Source: Pseudomonadota bacterium (GTDB taxonomy: Bacteria > Pseudomonadota > Alphaproteobacteria > Rhizobiales > Methylopilaceae). Taken from it: 64,000 nucleotides of DNA. Location: the NCBI GenBank assembly GCA_023388965.1, contig JAEWFF010000073.1:62001-126000 (forward strand), given 5' to 3'. The first letter of the stretch is position 1; each line of letters starts with the position of its first letter. A model generated the notes under the pieces. That model saw only the letters and a program-made list of their open reading frames with translations. It did not search any database and had not been told where the DNA came from. Positions 43,366-51,917 of the stretch are shown here, piece by piece. The translations under genes were made by a program, and so were the position numbers.

Positions 43366-44064
43366 TTACGCCGCGCGCGGCCTCTCGGCGGCAATGCTCT
43401 GGAACAGAGCTACGCCGTCTGTACCGCCGACCAGCGGATCGATCAGGTTTTCCGGATGGGGCATCATGCCGAGCACGTTGAAGGTCTCGGAGTAAATACC
43501 GGCAATCGCGTTCGCCGATCCGTTGGGGCTGTTCATCGCGACATTGCCCTGCGCGTCGCAATAGCGGAACGCCACGCGCCCCTCGCCTTCGATCCGCGCC
43601 AAGGTCTCCGCATCGGCGAGGTAATTGCCGTCACCATGCGCAACCGCAACCTCGACTACCTGCCCCTTGTCGTACAGATGCGTGAATGCGGTGTCGTTAC
43701 GCTCCACCCGCAGATGCTGCGCGCGGCAGACGAATTTCAGATGTGCGTTGCGCAAGAGAACGCCCGGCAGAAGTCCGCTTTCGATCAGGATCTGAAAGCC
43801 GTTGCAGATGCCGATCACGAGGCCGCCCCGCTCCGCATGGGCGCGCACGGCATCCATGACCGGCGAGCGCGCGGCAATTGCCCCGCAGCGCAGATAATCG
43901 CCATAGGAAAAGCCACCGGGCAAAAGCACGATATCGGTGCCGGACGGAAGCTCGGTCTCGCCGTGCCAGACGATCTTCGCGTCCTGCCCTGTCGCCATTT
44001 TCAGGGCGCGGGCGGCATCGCGCTCGCGATTGGAGCCCGGAAAGAGGATGACGGCGGATTTCAT
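43366..44064 (-). CDS. purQ: Phosphoribosylformylglycinamidine synthase subunit PurQ
   Basis: 232 residues. Class I glutamine amidotransferase that makes ammonia for PurL. Catalytic Cys in GICNGFQIL; His/Glu in MMPHPEN. Start GGATTTCATCCC at 44064 overlaps the purS stop by 4 bases, so they are coupled. Order purC-purS-purQ. Confidence 0.98.
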   Translation of the reverse strand: MKSAVILFPGSNRERDAARALKMATGQDAKIVWHGETELPSGTDIVLLPGGFSYGDYLRCGAIAARSPVMDAVRAHAERGGLVIGICNGFQILIESGLLPGVLLRNAHLKFVCRAQHLRVERNDTAFTHLYDKGQVVEVAVAHGDGNYLADAETLARIEGEGRVAFRYCDAQGNVAMNSPNGSANAIAGIYSETFNVLGMMPHPENLIDPLVGGTDGVALFQSIAAERPRAA

Positions 44065-44303
44065 CCCGCAATCTCCACGCGGTAACTCTCGATCACCGTG
44101 TTGGCCAGCAGCTTCTCGCACATCTGCTTGATCTCGGCCTCGGCCTTCGCCTTGTCGGTGCCGGCGAGTTCGAGATCGAACACCTTGCCCTGGCGCACGC
44201 TGTCCACGCCGTCGAAGCCGAGCGATTTCAGCGCGCCCTCGATCGCCTTGCCCTGCGGGTCGAGTACGGACGTTTTAAGTGTTACGGTCACACGCGCTTT
44301 CAT
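44061..44303 (-). CDS. purS: Phosphoribosylformylglycinamidine synthase subunit PurS
   Basis: 80 residues, MKARVTVTLKTSVLDPQGKAIEGALKSLGFDGVDSVRQGKVFDLEL; the small structural partner that brings PurQ and PurL together. It starts one base after the purC stop region and overlaps purQ, indicating tight coupling. Confidence 0.98.
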   Translation of the reverse strand: MKARVTVTLKTSVLDPQGKAIEGALKSLGFDGVDSVRQGKVFDLELAGTDKAKAEAEIKQMCEKLLANTVIESYRVEIAG

Positions 44304-44304
44304 C

Positions 44305-45075
44305 TTACCCCTTCACCAGAGTCGGGCCGGGACTGGCAACCGGATTGTCGCTCTCGCTGAGAATGCCGAGGCGTTTGGCGACTTCGCTATAGGCCTCGAC
44401 CAGCCCGCCGAGATCGCGGCGGAAGCGGTCCTTGTCCATCTTCTCGTTGGTCTTCATGTCCCAGAGGCGGCACGAATCCGGGCTGATCTCGTCGGCGACG
44501 ACGATCCGCACCATGTCGTTCTCCCACAGGCGGCCGCACTCCATCTTGAAATCGACAAGACGGATGCCGGCGCCCAGAAACAGGCCCGAAAGGAAGTCGT
44601 TGACGCGGATCGCGAGCGACATGATGTCGTCGATTTCCTGCGGCGAGGCCCAGCCGAAGGCCGTGATGTGCTCCTCGGACACCATCGGGTCTCCGAGCGC
44701 ATCGTTCTTGTAATAGAATTCGATGATCGAGCGCGGAAGCTGCGTGCCTTCCTCGATGCCGAGGCGCGTCGACAGCGAACCCGCCGCCACATTGCGCACA
44801 ACGCATTCGAGCGGGATGATCTCGACTTCGCGGATCAACTGCTCGCGCATGTTCAGGCGGCGCATGAAATGCGTCGGTACGCCGATATCGTTCAGATTCT
44901 GGAAGATGTATTCCGAAATCCGGTTGTTGAGCACGCCCTTGCCATCGATGATGTCGTGCTTCTTGGCGTTGAAGGCAGTCGCATCGTCCTTGAAGTGCTG
45001 GACGAGCGTTCCAGGCTCGGGACCCTCATAAAGGATCTTCGCCTTGCCTTCGTAAATGCGGCGGCGGCGGTTCAT
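44305..45075 (-). CDS. purC: SAICAR synthase
   Basis: 256 residues from ATG 45075 (a frame to 45198 has a non-homologous extension). Joins aspartate to CAIR. Motifs YEGKAKILYEGPEPGTLVQHFKDDATAFNAKK, GIPTHF-like GVPTHFMRRL, and VDFKMECGR-LWENDMVRIVVADEISPDSCRLWD are present. It is the first gene of the purC-purS-purQ unit. Confidence 0.98.
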   Translation of the reverse strand: MNRRRRIYEGKAKILYEGPEPGTLVQHFKDDATAFNAKKHDIIDGKGVLNNRISEYIFQNLNDIGVPTHFMRRLNMREQLIREVEIIPLECVVRNVAAGSLSTRLGIEEGTQLPRSIIEFYYKNDALGDPMVSEEHITAFGWASPQEIDDIMSLAIRVNDFLSGLFLGAGIRLVDFKMECGRLWENDMVRIVVADEISPDSCRLWDMKTNEKMDKDRFRRDLGGLVEAYSEVAKRLGILSESDNPVASPGPTLVKG

Positions 45076-45280
45076 AGTCGGTACCAGTCTAAAGATGTCA
45101 TGGGCGGGTATTTGGGCAGCCGAATCGGACGCTGGCTGGGCCATCCCGCCGCGAGGGAGGAACCTAGCCCAAGCGCCCGGGCGATACAACGCGGCCAAGG
45201 GTCCGGCTCACAGCCGTTGATTTGGACCTTCCGCCAGCATATCTCATCGCCTTAACAACTGAATCCTTGGGAGGAATTGC

Positions 45281-45595
45281 ATGATCACGTTCGACGACCG
45301 CAAGGACGCCTTCGAGCGCAAATTCATCCTCGACGAGGAGCAGAAGTTCCGCGCGGTCGCCCGGCGCAACCGCCAGCTCGGCGAATGGGCCGCGGGCAAG
45401 CTCGGCAAGAGCGGCGGCGAGGCGGAAGCCTATGCCAAGGAGGTCGTCGCCGCCGATTTCGCCGAAGCCGGCGAAGAGGACGTGTTCCGCAAGGTGCGGA
45501 CCGATCTTCCGGCCTCGGTTTCCGACGAGGACATCCGCCAGACCATGCAGGCTCTGCTGGAAAAGGCGGCAGCCGAGGTGAAAGCCGGCTCCTGA
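45281..45595 (+). CDS. F1-ATPase inhibitor subunit zeta (DUF1476)
   Basis: 104 residues beginning MITFDDRKDAFERKFILDEEQKFRAVARRNRQLGEWAAGKLG, the DUF1476/zeta signature of alphaproteobacteria. In Paracoccus the N-terminal segment inserts into F1 and blocks reverse ATP hydrolysis. TGGGAGGAA precedes the ATG. It is divergent from purC; no other atp genes are nearby, as usual. Confidence 0.95.
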   Translation: MITFDDRKDAFERKFILDEEQKFRAVARRNRQLGEWAAGKLGKSGGEAEAYAKEVVAADFAEAGEEDVFRKVRTDLPASVSDEDIRQTMQALLEKAAAEVKAGS

Positions 45596-45755
45596 CGGGA
45601 ACCTCTGCCGCATTGCCGCCACGGCAAAGCCGGATTTCCGTCTGGATTCAGTACTTTCCAGCGGAGAGCTGGAACCGGGGCTTAAATTCTCACGTTTGGC
45701 GGATGAGTGTGCGCGCGACTGCGCGCCACCGCAAATCCAACAGCGGAGAAAGCCG

Positions 45756-46487
45756 ATGATTTCCCCCAAGGCAACCGTCAGCGCGATTGCGCTTCTGCTG
45801 GCTTCTGCCGGCGCGGCGTCCGCCTTTGTGGCGACCGCCACTACCGATCTTAATGTGCGCAGCGGCCCCGGCACGGGCCATGGCGTGGTCGATGTTCTTC
45901 AGGCCGGCCAATCCGTCGAAGTCGTCGGCCAGGCCGGCGGCTGGTACGAACTGGCCTCCGGCGGCTGGGCGAGCGGCAATTATCTCGATGCCGAGGGCGG
46001 AAGCTCCGCTTATGTCGAGCCCGGATACGGCTACGATTACGGCCCCGCCGCCTTCTATTATGACGACGATCCCTTCTATTGGGACAATGCGGGCTTCTAC
46101 TTCTTCATCCGCGATGGGCGGCGCCACCGCGTCGGCTGGGACTGGTTCCGCGATCGTGACCACCGCCACGATTTCCGCTGGTCCGACAACCGCCGGCGCG
46201 GCGATTTCGAGCGCCGCTGGCAGCGCCATGCGCGCGGTGACGGCGACGGACGCCCCGGCATCATCCGCAGCGGCGACGGCAATCGCGGCATGACCGGCAA
46301 CCGCGAAGGTGGTCAGCGCATGAGCCGCGAGCAACGGCCTCAATCCGGCGCCGAAGGCATGCGGTCCGGACGGGCCTCGTCCGAAGGCGCGCCGCCACGT
46401 ATCGAAGGAAATCGCGGCGGGGGCGGCGGTGGGCCCGCCTCTTCGGGGCCCCGCATCCTCGACGGTGTTCCGGGTGGCGGCTACTAA
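45756..46487 (+). CDS. Secreted SH3-domain protein with Arg/Gly-rich tail (paralogue 1)
   Basis: 243 residues. Signal peptide MISPKATVSAIALLLASAGAASA, then a bacterial SH3 (SH3_3) domain (VATATTDLNVRSGPGTGHGVVDVLQAGQSVEVVGQAGGWYELASGGWASGNYL). Next come a tyrosine-rich stretch and a long, low-complexity Arg/Gly/Asp tail with no cysteine. SH3_3 domains usually bind peptidoglycan or other surface polymers. GGAGAAAGCC precedes the start. A paralogue of the same layout follows 257 bases downstream. The role is not known. Confidence 0.88.
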   Translation: MISPKATVSAIALLLASAGAASAFVATATTDLNVRSGPGTGHGVVDVLQAGQSVEVVGQAGGWYELASGGWASGNYLDAEGGSSAYVEPGYGYDYGPAAFYYDDDPFYWDNAGFYFFIRDGRRHRVGWDWFRDRDHRHDFRWSDNRRRGDFERRWQRHARGDGDGRPGIIRSGDGNRGMTGNREGGQRMSREQRPQSGAEGMRSGRASSEGAPPRIEGNRGGGGGGPASSGPRILDGVPGGGY

Positions 46488-46513
46488 AGTATGAACCGCT
46501 TTTGCGGATCCGA

Positions 46514-46548
46514 GGGCTCGCCGGTTTTGCGCCGGCGGGCCCTTATCC
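46514..46548 (+). terminator. Stem-loop after SH3 paralogue 1
   Basis: GGGCTCGCCGG and CCGGCGGGCCC arms (one G-U) around TTTTGCG, followed by TTATCC. Confidence 0.5.
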
Positions 46549-46743
46549 CGCCGCGTCCTCCGCAACCTGCGGAGTTGTACGTATATCGTTGCGGTGGAAT
46601 CTTCCTTTCCTGAACATGCGTTCAGAAAATTTTCCTTCGACAGTCTCTGGCGCCGCCACATTTATGCGCCACATGAAAAAGCACGCAAAAGGCGCGCGGC
46701 CATCTGGTTCTGCCGCGGCCCGGAACAGCGAGGTTCACTCCCC

Positions 46744-47529
46744 ATGTCCATATTCACGAAATCCCTGGGGGCGGCGGCATTCCTGCTCGCATCGGCCGCG
46801 GTCGCGTCGGCTTTCCCCGCCACCTCCACCACAAGCCTGAATGTCCGCTCAGGCCCTGGCACCGGCTATCCGGTGGTCGATCAGCTTAGCCCTGGTGAAA
46901 CAGTGGAAGTCATCAACCAGAGCGGCAGCTGGTATCAGATCGAAGGCGGCGGCTGGGCCAGCGCCAATTATCTCAGCGCGGGCGGCAGCGCAGGCTATGT
47001 CGAGGAATATTACGATTACGGCACGCCCGCCTTCTATTACGGCAGCGTCCCCTATTTCTGGGACGATGGCGGTTACTACTGGTATTGGCGTTCAGGGAGC
47101 CGCCATCGCGTGAACAGGGATTGGTGGCACCGCCATCGTTCCCATATCCGCTGGGACCATCGCTGGAACCGCCGCGATTGGGATCGCGACCGCCGCCGCG
47201 GTGAGCGGCCGCGTGCCGAACGTCCGCGCACAGAGCGTCCCCGTGTAGAGCGTCCCCGCGCAGAACGCCCGCGTGTCGAGCGTCCTCGTGCCGAGCGGCC
47301 CCGCGCCGAGCGGCCGCGCATTGAACGGCCTCGTGCTGAACGCCCGCGCGCCGAGCGTCCTCGTGCCGAGCGACCGCGGGCTGAACGTCCCCGGAGTGAG
47401 CGTCCGCGCGTGGAACGGTCCCGCGGCGAGCGGCGGAATGTCCAGCGCGGCGGCGAACGTTCGCAGCGCATGCAGCGGGGTGGTGGACAGAGGTCGGGAG
47501 GCGGTGGCGAATATCGCCGTCAGCGCTAA
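46744..47529 (+). CDS. Secreted SH3-domain protein with ERPRx repeats (paralogue 2)
   Basis: 261 residues. Signal peptide MSIFTKSLGAAAFLLASAAVASA, then the SH3_3 domain (TTSLNVRSGPGTGYPVVDQLSPGETVEVINQSG), the YYWYWRSGSRHRVNRDWWHRHRS stretch, and fourteen exact-length pentapeptide units ERPR(A/T/V/I/S) from residue about 154 to 223. It ends in an Arg/Gln/Gly tail. The repeat is strongly basic (2 Arg and 1 Glu per 5). The start at 46744 is chosen over a non-homologous extension. It could be a polyanion- or cell-wall-binding surface protein. It is followed by a bidirectional terminator. Confidence 0.88.
   Translation: MSIFTKSLGAAAFLLASAAVASAFPATSTTSLNVRSGPGTGYPVVDQLSPGETVEVINQSGSWYQIEGGGWASANYLSAGGSAGYVEEYYDYGTPAFYYGSVPYFWDDGGYYWYWRSGSRHRVNRDWWHRHRSHIRWDHRWNRRDWDRDRRRGERPRAERPRTERPRVERPRAERPRVERPRAERPRAERPRIERPRAERPRAERPRAERPRAERPRSERPRVERSRGERRNVQRGGERSQRMQRGGGQRSGGGGEYRRQR
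47203..47412 (+). repeat. 14 tandem 15-base units encoding ERPRx
   Basis: Each unit is GAG/GAA-CGN-CCN-CGN-NNN. The amino acid sequence is conserved while third bases vary (GAGCGTCC, GAACGCCC, GAGCGGCC), so the repeat is maintained at protein level. The fifth residue is A, T, V, I or S. Confidence 0.95.
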
Positions 47530-47551
47530 ACCGCACACCGTACAGCCAATG

Positions 47552-47581
47552 AAAAAGCCCGCCGATCGGCGGGCTTTTTTT
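47552..47581 (+). terminator. Bidirectional terminator between SH3 paralogue 2 and purB
   Basis: AAAAAGCCCGCCG-AT-CGGCGGGCTTTTTTT: strong stem with A-run and T-run, acting for both convergent genes. Confidence 0.92.
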
Positions 47582-47582
47582 G

Positions 47583-48890
47583 TCAGGCGTTGCCGAACAC
47601 GCGCTTGAAGATCGTATTGACGTGCTTGAAGTGGTAGCCAAGATCGAACAGATCTTCGAGTTCCTTGGCCGATAGCAGCTTCGTCACGTCCGCATCGGCC
47701 TTCAGGAGCGTCAGGAAATCGCCCTTGCCGTGCCAGACGGGCATGGCGTTTCGCTGCACCAGCGAATAGGCCGCCTCGCGGCTCGCGCCCTTCTGCGTCA
47801 GCGCCAGCAGCACGCGCTGCGAATGGACGAGCCCGCCGAGCAGATCGAGATTTTTCTTCATCCGCTCCGGATAGACGACGAGATGCTCGACCACGCCGGC
47901 AAGGCGGTTCAGCGCGAAATCGAGCGTCACGGTGGAATCGGGACCGATCATGCGCTCGACGGAAGAGTGCGAAATATCGCGTTCATGCCAGAGCGCGACA
48001 TTCTCCAGCGCGGGGACCGCATAGGCCCGCACCATGCGCGCAAGGCCCGTGAGATTCTCCGTCAATACGGGGTTGCGCTTGTGCGGCATGGCCGAGGAAC
48101 CCTTCTGGCCGGGGGAGAAATATTCCTCCGCCTCCAGAACCTCGGTGCGCTGCATGTGGCGGATTTCGATCGCCAGATGCTCGACCGACGAGGCCACGAC
48201 CGCGAGCGCGGTGAAGAACGCCGCGTGCCGGTCGCGCGGAATGATCTGCGTCGAGACGGGCTCGGGCGTCAGGCCAAGCTTCTTGGCAACATGCTCCTCC
48301 ACGCGCGGATCGACATTGGCGAATGTGCCGACAGCACCCGACATGGCGCAGGTCGCGACTTCCGCCCGCGCCTGTACGAGGCGTGCCCGCGCGCGCTCGA
48401 ATTCGGCATAAAAGCCCGCGAGCTTCAGCCCGAACGTCACCGGCTCGGCATGAATGCCATGCGAGCGGCCGATCATCGGCGTCATCTTGTGCTCGAATGC
48501 GCGCTTCTTGATGGCTCCGAGCAGTTTGTCGACATCGGCGATAAGCAGGTCCGCCGCGCGCACGAGTTGCACGTTGAAGCAGGTGTCGAGCACGTCCGAG
48601 GACGTCATGCCCTGATGCACGAAGCGCGCATCGGGACCGACGAATTCGGCAAGATGCGTCAGGAATGCAATGACGTCGTGCTTGGTCTCGCGCTCGATCT
48701 CGTCAATGCGGGCGGTGTTGAACTCGGCCGCGCCGCCCTTGTCCCAGATGGTCTTCGCCGCCGATTTCGGAATGACGCCGATTTCGGCAAGCGCGTCCGC
48801 CGCATGCGCCTCGATCTCGAACCAGATGCGGAAGCGCGTCTCGGGCGACCAGATCGCCACCATTTCGGGGCGTGAATAGCGCGGGATCAT
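47583..48890 (-). CDS. purB: Adenylosuccinate lyase
   Basis: 435 residues. Two steps of purine synthesis: SAICAR to AICAR and adenylosuccinate to AMP, releasing fumarate. The fumarase/aspartase superfamily signature GSSAMPHKRNP, the TSSDVLDTCFN and HGIHAEPVTFG blocks are complete. Monocistronic; separated from the other pur genes by the SH3 and zeta genes. Confidence 0.98.
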   Translation of the reverse strand: MIPRYSRPEMVAIWSPETRFRIWFEIEAHAADALAEIGVIPKSAAKTIWDKGGAAEFNTARIDEIERETKHDVIAFLTHLAEFVGPDARFVHQGMTSSDVLDTCFNVQLVRAADLLIADVDKLLGAIKKRAFEHKMTPMIGRSHGIHAEPVTFGLKLAGFYAEFERARARLVQARAEVATCAMSGAVGTFANVDPRVEEHVAKKLGLTPEPVSTQIIPRDRHAAFFTALAVVASSVEHLAIEIRHMQRTEVLEAEEYFSPGQKGSSAMPHKRNPVLTENLTGLARMVRAYAVPALENVALWHERDISHSSVERMIGPDSTVTLDFALNRLAGVVEHLVVYPERMKKNLDLLGGLVHSQRVLLALTQKGASREAAYSLVQRNAMPVWHGKGDFLTLLKADADVTKLLSAKELEDLFDLGYHFKHVNTIFKRVFGNA

Positions 48891-48969
48891 ATTCTACCTC
48901 TTTGTGTGTCGCGGGGCGCGCAAAGCGCGAGCCCGGGACCCATACGCCGTGTATTCACGGCAATTCCGG

Positions 48970-49131
48970 CCTCATCCTGAGGAGGCGTCGATGTCGGGCG
49001 TTCCCGACATCGATTTACATCTCAAACCGGCAACAGCCGGTTTGAGTGCGCCGTCTCGAAGGATAGGCCGCACATTCCTTCTCTCCTCATCCTTCGAGAC
49101 GCGATGCTGCGCATCGCTCCTCAGGATGAGG
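48970..49131. repeat. Dispersed palindromic repeat, family B, copy 2
   Basis: CCTCATCCTGAGGAGGCG at one end and CGCTCCTCAGGATGAGGTT at the other, with inner complementary arms (ATGTCGGG and CCCGACAT; CAAACCGG and CCGGTTTG) and CGTCTCGAAGGAT / ATCCTTCGAGACG. It abuts the rpe stop codon. Confidence 0.88.
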
Positions 49132-49797
49132 TTACACCGCCTCCACAGCCGCCTTGCGTATGGCGGCGATCTTGTCCGCATAGCCCGTGCCGCCGGAAAA
49201 CACCGCCGAGCCCGCGACCATGACATTTCCGCCGGCCTTGGCGCAGGCGCCGGCCGTCTCCGGCGAAACTCCGCCATCGATCACGATATCGACCGGCCGG
49301 CAGGCCAGCATCGCGCGGATTTCGGCGATCTTCGGCAGTACGGACCGGATGAAGCTCTGCCCGCCGAAGCCGGGGTTCACCGTCATCACGAGAACAAGAT
49401 CGAGATCATCGAGCACGTGGGCCAGCGCCGAAGCCGGCGTCGCGGGGTTGATCGCCGCGCCCGCCTTCTTGCCGAGCTTGCGGATGGCCTGCAGCGAACG
49501 GTGCAGATGCGGTCCCGCCTCGGCATGAACCGTGATGTGATCCGCGCCTGCCTCCGCGAAGGCTTCGAGATAAGGATCGGCCGGCGCGATCATGAGATGC
49601 ACGTCGAGCGGCTTTTTCGTGTGCCGCCGCACCGCGCGCACCACTTCGGGGCCGTAGGAGATGTTCGGCACGAAATGGCCGTCCATGACGTCGAGATGGA
49701 TCCAGTCCGCGCCCGCGCGGTCCACGGCTTCCACCTCGTCGCCGAACCGCGCGAAATCGGCGGCCAGGATCGAGGGGGCAATCAGAATGTCCAGCAT
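49132..49797 (-). CDS. rpe: Ribulose-phosphate 3-epimerase
   Basis: 221 residues, a TIM barrel that interconverts ribulose-5-P and xylulose-5-P in the pentose phosphate or Calvin cycle. Metal ligands and active-site strands IHLDVMDGHFVPNISYG, LDVHLMIAPADPYL, HAEAG and VMTVNPGFGGQSFI are intact; IDGGVSPE at the C-terminus. The start MLDILIAPSILAADFAR is typical. Confidence 0.97.
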   Translation of the reverse strand: MLDILIAPSILAADFARFGDEVEAVDRAGADWIHLDVMDGHFVPNISYGPEVVRAVRRHTKKPLDVHLMIAPADPYLEAFAEAGADHITVHAEAGPHLHRSLQAIRKLGKKAGAAINPATPASALAHVLDDLDLVLVMTVNPGFGGQSFIRSVLPKIAEIRAMLACRPVDIVIDGGVSPETAGACAKAGGNVMVAGSAVFSGGTGYADKIAAIRKAAVEAV

Positions 49798-49836
49798 GAG
49801 CGGGCGATTAGCACTTTCCGCCCCCCGGCGCCACTT

Positions 49837-50652
49837 TTACGCCCCGTCATCCTCAACACTGTTTTTCAGCCGCCGCCGCTCCCGGCGCGAGGGCCCGCGC
49901 GGCCCCTCCTCCAGCGCCCCGATGACGCCATGCAGCGTGCGGATATCGGCCTCCGAAAGCCCGAGCCGGTGGAAGATATTGCGCAGATTGCGCACCATGA
50001 CCGGCCGCCGGCTTTCGGGATTGAAGAAGCCGGCGCGGTCGAGCGCCTCCTCGATATGGGCAAAAAAGGCCGTCAGATGCTGCTTTTCCGCCGGCCCGGT
50101 CTGCGGCGGCATCTCGAACGGCAGGCTGCCATCGGTCAGCTTGAACCATTCATAACCGACCAGAAGCACGGCCTGACCGAGATTGAGGCTGCGGAATTTC
50201 GGATTGACCGGAAAGGTCAGAACCCGGTCGGCCAGTGCGATCTCGTCGTTTTCGAGCCCCGTCCGCTCACGGCCGAACAGAACCCCGGCCCGCGCGCCGC
50301 GTTCGCCCTCCGCCCGGATCAGCCGCGCCGCATCCGCCGGCCCGTCCACGGCCTTGAACTGGCCGCGCTCGCGCGCCGTCGTTGCAAAGACGAGCGTCAG
50401 ATCCGCGATGGCGTCCTCGACGCTGGCGAAAATCCGCGCGCCCTCGAGCACCCCGACCGCACCGGACGCCATGGCAATCGCCTTCTGGCTGGGGAATTTG
50501 GCCTTGGGCCGAACGAGCCTCAGATCGCCCAGGCCGAAATTCATCATGGCCCGCGCCGCGGCGCCGATATTTTCGGGCATCTGCGGCTCGACAAGAATGA
50601 TCGCGGGGGCATTTAAGCCTTTGGTCCCGCCGGTTGCTGCTTCACTCGTCAT
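49837..50652 (-). CDS. TrmJ-like tRNA 2'-O-methyltransferase
   Basis: 271 residues, SPOUT class (TrmJ/TrmH superfamily). Motifs EPQMPENIGAAARAMMNFGL, LFGRERTGLENDEIA and FRSLNLGQAVLLVGYEW are those of tRNA (cytidine/uridine-32) ribose methyltransferase. The C-terminal extension (MVRNLRNIFHRLGLSEADIRTLHGVIGAL) is the TrmJ-specific dimerisation tail. Divergent from icd with about 50 bases between starts. Confidence 0.85.
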   Translation of the reverse strand: MTSEAATGGTKGLNAPAIILVEPQMPENIGAAARAMMNFGLGDLRLVRPKAKFPSQKAIAMASGAVGVLEGARIFASVEDAIADLTLVFATTARERGQFKAVDGPADAARLIRAEGERGARAGVLFGRERTGLENDEIALADRVLTFPVNPKFRSLNLGQAVLLVGYEWFKLTDGSLPFEMPPQTGPAEKQHLTAFFAHIEEALDRAGFFNPESRRPVMVRNLRNIFHRLGLSEADIRTLHGVIGALEEGPRGPSRRERRRLKNSVEDDGA

Positions 50653-50705
50653 GCGCGGCTGTTATAACCGCAGACCATCCTCCGTTGGAAAGGCACGTTT
50701 CGAAT

Positions 50706-51917
50706 ATGGCGAAGATCAAGGTGGCGAACCCGGTCGTCGAGCTCGACGGCGACGAGATGACCCGGATCATCTGGCAGTTCATCAAGGACAAGCTGATCCA
50801 CCCCTACCTCGACATCACACTGGAATATTACGATCTCGGCCTGCCGCACCGCGAAGCGACCAAGGATCAGGTCACGGTGGATGCCGCCAACGCCATCAAG
50901 AAGCACGGCGTCGGCGTGAAATGCGCGACCATCACGCCCGACAACAACCGGATGACGGAATTCAACCTCACCGAGATGTGGCGCTCGCCCAATGGCACGA
51001 TCCGCAACATCCTCGGCGGCGTGATCTTCCGCGAACCCATCATCTGCAAGAACGTGCCGCGCCTCGTGCCGGGCTGGACGCAGCCGATCATCGTCGGACG
51101 CCACGCCTATGGCGACCAGTATCGCGCGACCGATTTCCTGTTTCCCGGCAAGGGCACGCTGACGCTTAAATTCGTCGGCGAGGATGGCGAAGTGATCGAG
51201 CGCGAAGTGTTCAAGGCGCCCGGCTCCGGCGTCACGCTCGCGATGTACAATCTCGACGAGAGCATCAAGGAGTTCGCCCGCGCCTCGCTTAATTACGGCC
51301 TTGCGCGTAACTACCCGGTCTATCTTTCGACCAAGGACACGATCCTCAAGAAGTATGACGGGCGCTTCAAGGACATCTTCCAGGAAATCTACGACAGCGA
51401 ATTCAAGGCCGAGTTCGAGAAGCGGAAGATCCACTACGAACATCGCCTGATCGACGACATGGTCGCCTCGGCGCTGAAATGGTCCGGCGGCTATGTCTGG
51501 GCATGCAAGAACTACGATGGCGACGTGCAATCCGACACGGTGGCGCAGGGCTTCGGCTCGCTCGGCCTGATGACCTCGGTGCTGATGACGCCGGACGGCA
51601 AGGTCGTGGAATCGGAGGCTGCGCACGGCACCGTTACGCGTCATTACCGCGAGCACCAGAAGGGCAACGAGACCTCGACCAATTCCATGGCCTCGATCTT
51701 CGCCTGGACTCGCGGTCTTGCGCACCGCGCCAAGCTCGACGGCAATGACGAGTTGAAAAGCTTCGCCGATACGCTCGAGCGCGTCTGTATCGAGACCGTC
51801 GAATCCGGCTTCATGACGAAGGATCTGGCGCTTCTCGTCGGCCCGGAACAGAAATGGCTTTCGACCACGGGCTTCCTCGACAAGATCGACGAGAACCTGA
51901 AGAAGGCGATGGCGTAA
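50706..51917 (+). CDS. icd: Isocitrate dehydrogenase (NADP+), homodimeric type II
   Basis: 403 residues from ATG 50706; a frame from 50634 has a non-homologous extension. Converts isocitrate to 2-oxoglutarate in the TCA cycle. The short, eukaryote-like subfamily is shown by MAKIKVANPVVELDGDEMTRIIWQFIKDKLI, the substrate Ser in SPNGTIRN, CKNYDGDVQSDTVAQGFGSLGLM, and ETSTNSMASIFAW with coenzyme binding. The stop overlaps the next gene (TAATG). Confidence 0.98.
   Translation: MAKIKVANPVVELDGDEMTRIIWQFIKDKLIHPYLDITLEYYDLGLPHREATKDQVTVDAANAIKKHGVGVKCATITPDNNRMTEFNLTEMWRSPNGTIRNILGGVIFREPIICKNVPRLVPGWTQPIIVGRHAYGDQYRATDFLFPGKGTLTLKFVGEDGEVIEREVFKAPGSGVTLAMYNLDESIKEFARASLNYGLARNYPVYLSTKDTILKKYDGRFKDIFQEIYDSEFKAEFEKRKIHYEHRLIDDMVASALKWSGGYVWACKNYDGDVQSDTVAQGFGSLGLMTSVLMTPDGKVVESEAAHGTVTRHYREHQKGNETSTNSMASIFAWTRGLAHRAKLDGNDELKSFADTLERVCIETVESGFMTKDLALLVGPEQKWLSTTGFLDKIDENLKKAMA

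Noticed and set aside
47203..47412. Possible CRISPR-like array
   Set aside because: Units are 15 bases without spacers and encode in-frame ERPRx pentapeptides within a secreted protein.
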